DNA of 49,111 nt from positions 199,820 through 248,930 of the forward strand of contig NZ_BMPQ01000008.1 of NCBI RefSeq assembly GCF_014647675.1, in the 5' to 3' direction. The translations under genes and the position numbers were made by a program. Below the pieces are notes generated by a model. The model saw nothing but the letters and a program-made list of their open reading frames with translations. It did not search any database and was not told where the DNA came from. Shown here in pieces: positions 48,182 through 49,111 of this stretch. Within the stretch, counting starts at the first letter, position 1; each line of letters begins with the position of its first letter. Source of the DNA: Streptomyces flaveus (GTDB lineage: Bacteria > Actinomycetota > Actinomycetes > Streptomycetales > Streptomycetaceae).

Positions 48182-49087
48182 ATGCCTACCCCAGACCTCA
48201 CGGCGGCCACCGAGCCGGCCGCACCCAACGGCTCTGCCCACCGGCACCGCCCCCCTGCTTCGCGCCGGTTCACGGCGAAGTTCCTGGTGCTCTTCCTCGC
48301 AGTCGCGACGCTTCTGGGCGGCTTCACCGCCCTGGGCCCCCAGTCACAGGGAACGGCGATCGCCGCCGTCGACGACGGCAAGAACTTCGGCGGCTTCCCC
48401 TCGAAACTGGACGAGATGACCGCCTTCTGGACCGCCAAGGGCTGGCCCTCCGACAAGAAGGCCTCGCAGGAGACCAATCCCTCCAACGGCATCACCGGCT
48501 TCATCTACCGTGGCGGCACCTACGGCGACCGGGACGGCCAGCTCACGGCGTACATCCAGGCCAACTACCCCAACGCGGTGGCGCCCAGCTTCACCGAGTA
48601 CGACATCGACTTCCGGCCCACCCGACGCACCCACCGCAACGCCGAGCGCATCGTCCGGGACAACGCCAACGGCTTCGTCTTCTACACCAACGACCACTAC
48701 GCGAACTTCCACCTCTACGCCTACGTCGGCCTCCCCGGCGCGGACGACGCGGCAGGGGCCATCCCCCCGACCGGCACCACGGTCGACGACAACCTCGCAC
48801 CGGTCGCCGAGGAGACGGAGGGCGACCCGCAGCCGGGCGGCAGCGGCGGCAACCAGCCGGACCCGAACACCTTCCTGCCCGCCGAGGACCCGGCCTTCGA
48901 AGCCCAGAACAACGAGACGATGGGCCAGGCGGACGAGCGCGGTGACGCCATGTACGCGAACCTCAACGCGATCAACAACGACAACGACGGGATAGTCAGC
49001 AGGCTCGTCGCCTTCCTCCTCTACTTCGTAGGAAGCAACCACGCCGACCTCCCCGACCTCTTCCACGACCACCACACCGAGCTGTAG
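48182..49087 (+). CDS. Secreted guanyl-specific ribonuclease (barnase/RNase Sa type) with C-terminal extension
   Basis: The 301-residue protein has an N-terminal tail of about 30 residues, a hydrophobic signal helix (33-52) and probable cleavage near residue 62. The RNase domain covers about residues 66-182. SFTEYDIDF carries the general base Glu139, and RTHRNAERIV carries Arg152 and Arg156. TNDHYANFHLY carries the general acid His172. These match E54, R65, R69 and H85 of RNase Sa and the EADIN / FRNSDRIL / DHYQTF stretches of barnase. The 115-residue C-terminal extension is acidic, Asn-rich, and contains a hydrophobic helix (RLVAFLLYFVG). GGAGAA precedes the ATG. No barstar gene is visible in the window. 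Confidence 0.88.
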   Translation: MPTPDLTAATEPAAPNGSAHRHRPPASRRFTAKFLVLFLAVATLLGGFTALGPQSQGTAIAAVDDGKNFGGFPSKLDEMTAFWTAKGWPSDKKASQETNPSNGITGFIYRGGTYGDRDGQLTAYIQANYPNAVAPSFTEYDIDFRPTRRTHRNAERIVRDNANGFVFYTNDHYANFHLYAYVGLPGADDAAGAIPPTGTTVDDNLAPVAEETEGDPQPGGSGGNQPDPNTFLPAEDPAFEAQNNETMGQADERGDAMYANLNAINNDNDGIVSRLVAFLLYFVGSNHADLPDLFHDHHTEL

Positions 49088-49111
49088 TCATCCAGGTTGT
49101 AGTCATCCAGC

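Noticed and set aside
48182..49087. Barstar-type immunity gene for the RNase
   Set aside because: I looked on both strands of the flanking 1 kb and saw no small acidic protein with a barstar pattern; it may lie beyond the window.
49021..49111. Possible convergent gene at the right edge read as LDDYNLDDY on the minus strand
   Set aside because: The frame overlaps the strongly coding 3' end of the RNase gene, only about 90 bases are visible, and the tandem 13-base repeat is too short to support a call.

Overview
The window is chromosomal DNA of a high-GC actinomycete, almost certainly a Streptomyces. Codons end mostly in G or C, GTG starts are common, and there are secretion, DasR, CIRCE and BldD-type signals typical of the genus. 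From memory, not from a search, the order groEL2 / csp / cysO / thrC / gpgS / otsA / nagA-nagK / otsB / GGDEF gene / terD resembles the S. coelicolor SCO4296-SCO4277 neighbourhood.

Left part (1-23.2 kb), conserved housekeeping and physiology: an old yellow enzyme, a secreted phospholipase D-like protein, groEL with two CIRCE operators, and a cold-shock gene. A threonine synthase gene lies behind a SAM riboswitch, followed by a sulfur-carrier gene of the CysO type. Next come glucosyl-3-phosphoglycerate synthase, trehalose-6-phosphate synthase, a small secreted I36-like inhibitor, a PfkB sugar kinase and nagK-nagA with a DasR site, divergent from an orphan sugar-binding lipoprotein. Then follow a DUF3263 protein, trehalose-phosphatase, a membrane-anchored carbohydrate-binding protein, a GAF-PAS-GGDEF diguanylate cyclase, a flavin reductase, an ArfB-like ribosome-rescue hydrolase and a TerD protein. 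Three copies of a Streptomyces intergenic hairpin repeat lie in this part.

Middle part (23.2-36.3 kb), accessory: a two-gene XRE/ImmA-IrrE plus PIN-like module next to a truncated HATPase gene, a secreted S33 hydrolase, a membrane pentapeptide-repeat protein, DinB and GNAT genes, a NUDIX gene, two unrecognised small proteins and a secreted M1 peptidase. Then comes an aromatic amino acid lyase homologue whose MIO triad is not A-S-G and which is joined in frame to a transposase remnant. Beside it is an ECF41-type sigma gene broken by a 38-bp palindromic element, facing its expected carboxymuconolactone-decarboxylase partner.

Right part (36.4-49.1 kb): a second pentapeptide protein, a run of four co-directional genes (two FAD oxidoreductases, a quinone/alcohol dehydrogenase and an alpha/beta hydrolase), and a secreted beta-propeller protein. 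The last block is the most interesting. A secreted protein with an aerolysin/ETX-like strand pattern and a secreted guanyl-specific RNase (barnase/RNase Sa type) flank a large HTH-STAND-WD40 sensor gene. The two secreted genes carry the same TTGATTGCCCTG-containing element at 120-135 bp upstream of their starts and in the same orientation. This suggests a co-regulated pore-former plus RNase system with its own STAND switch.
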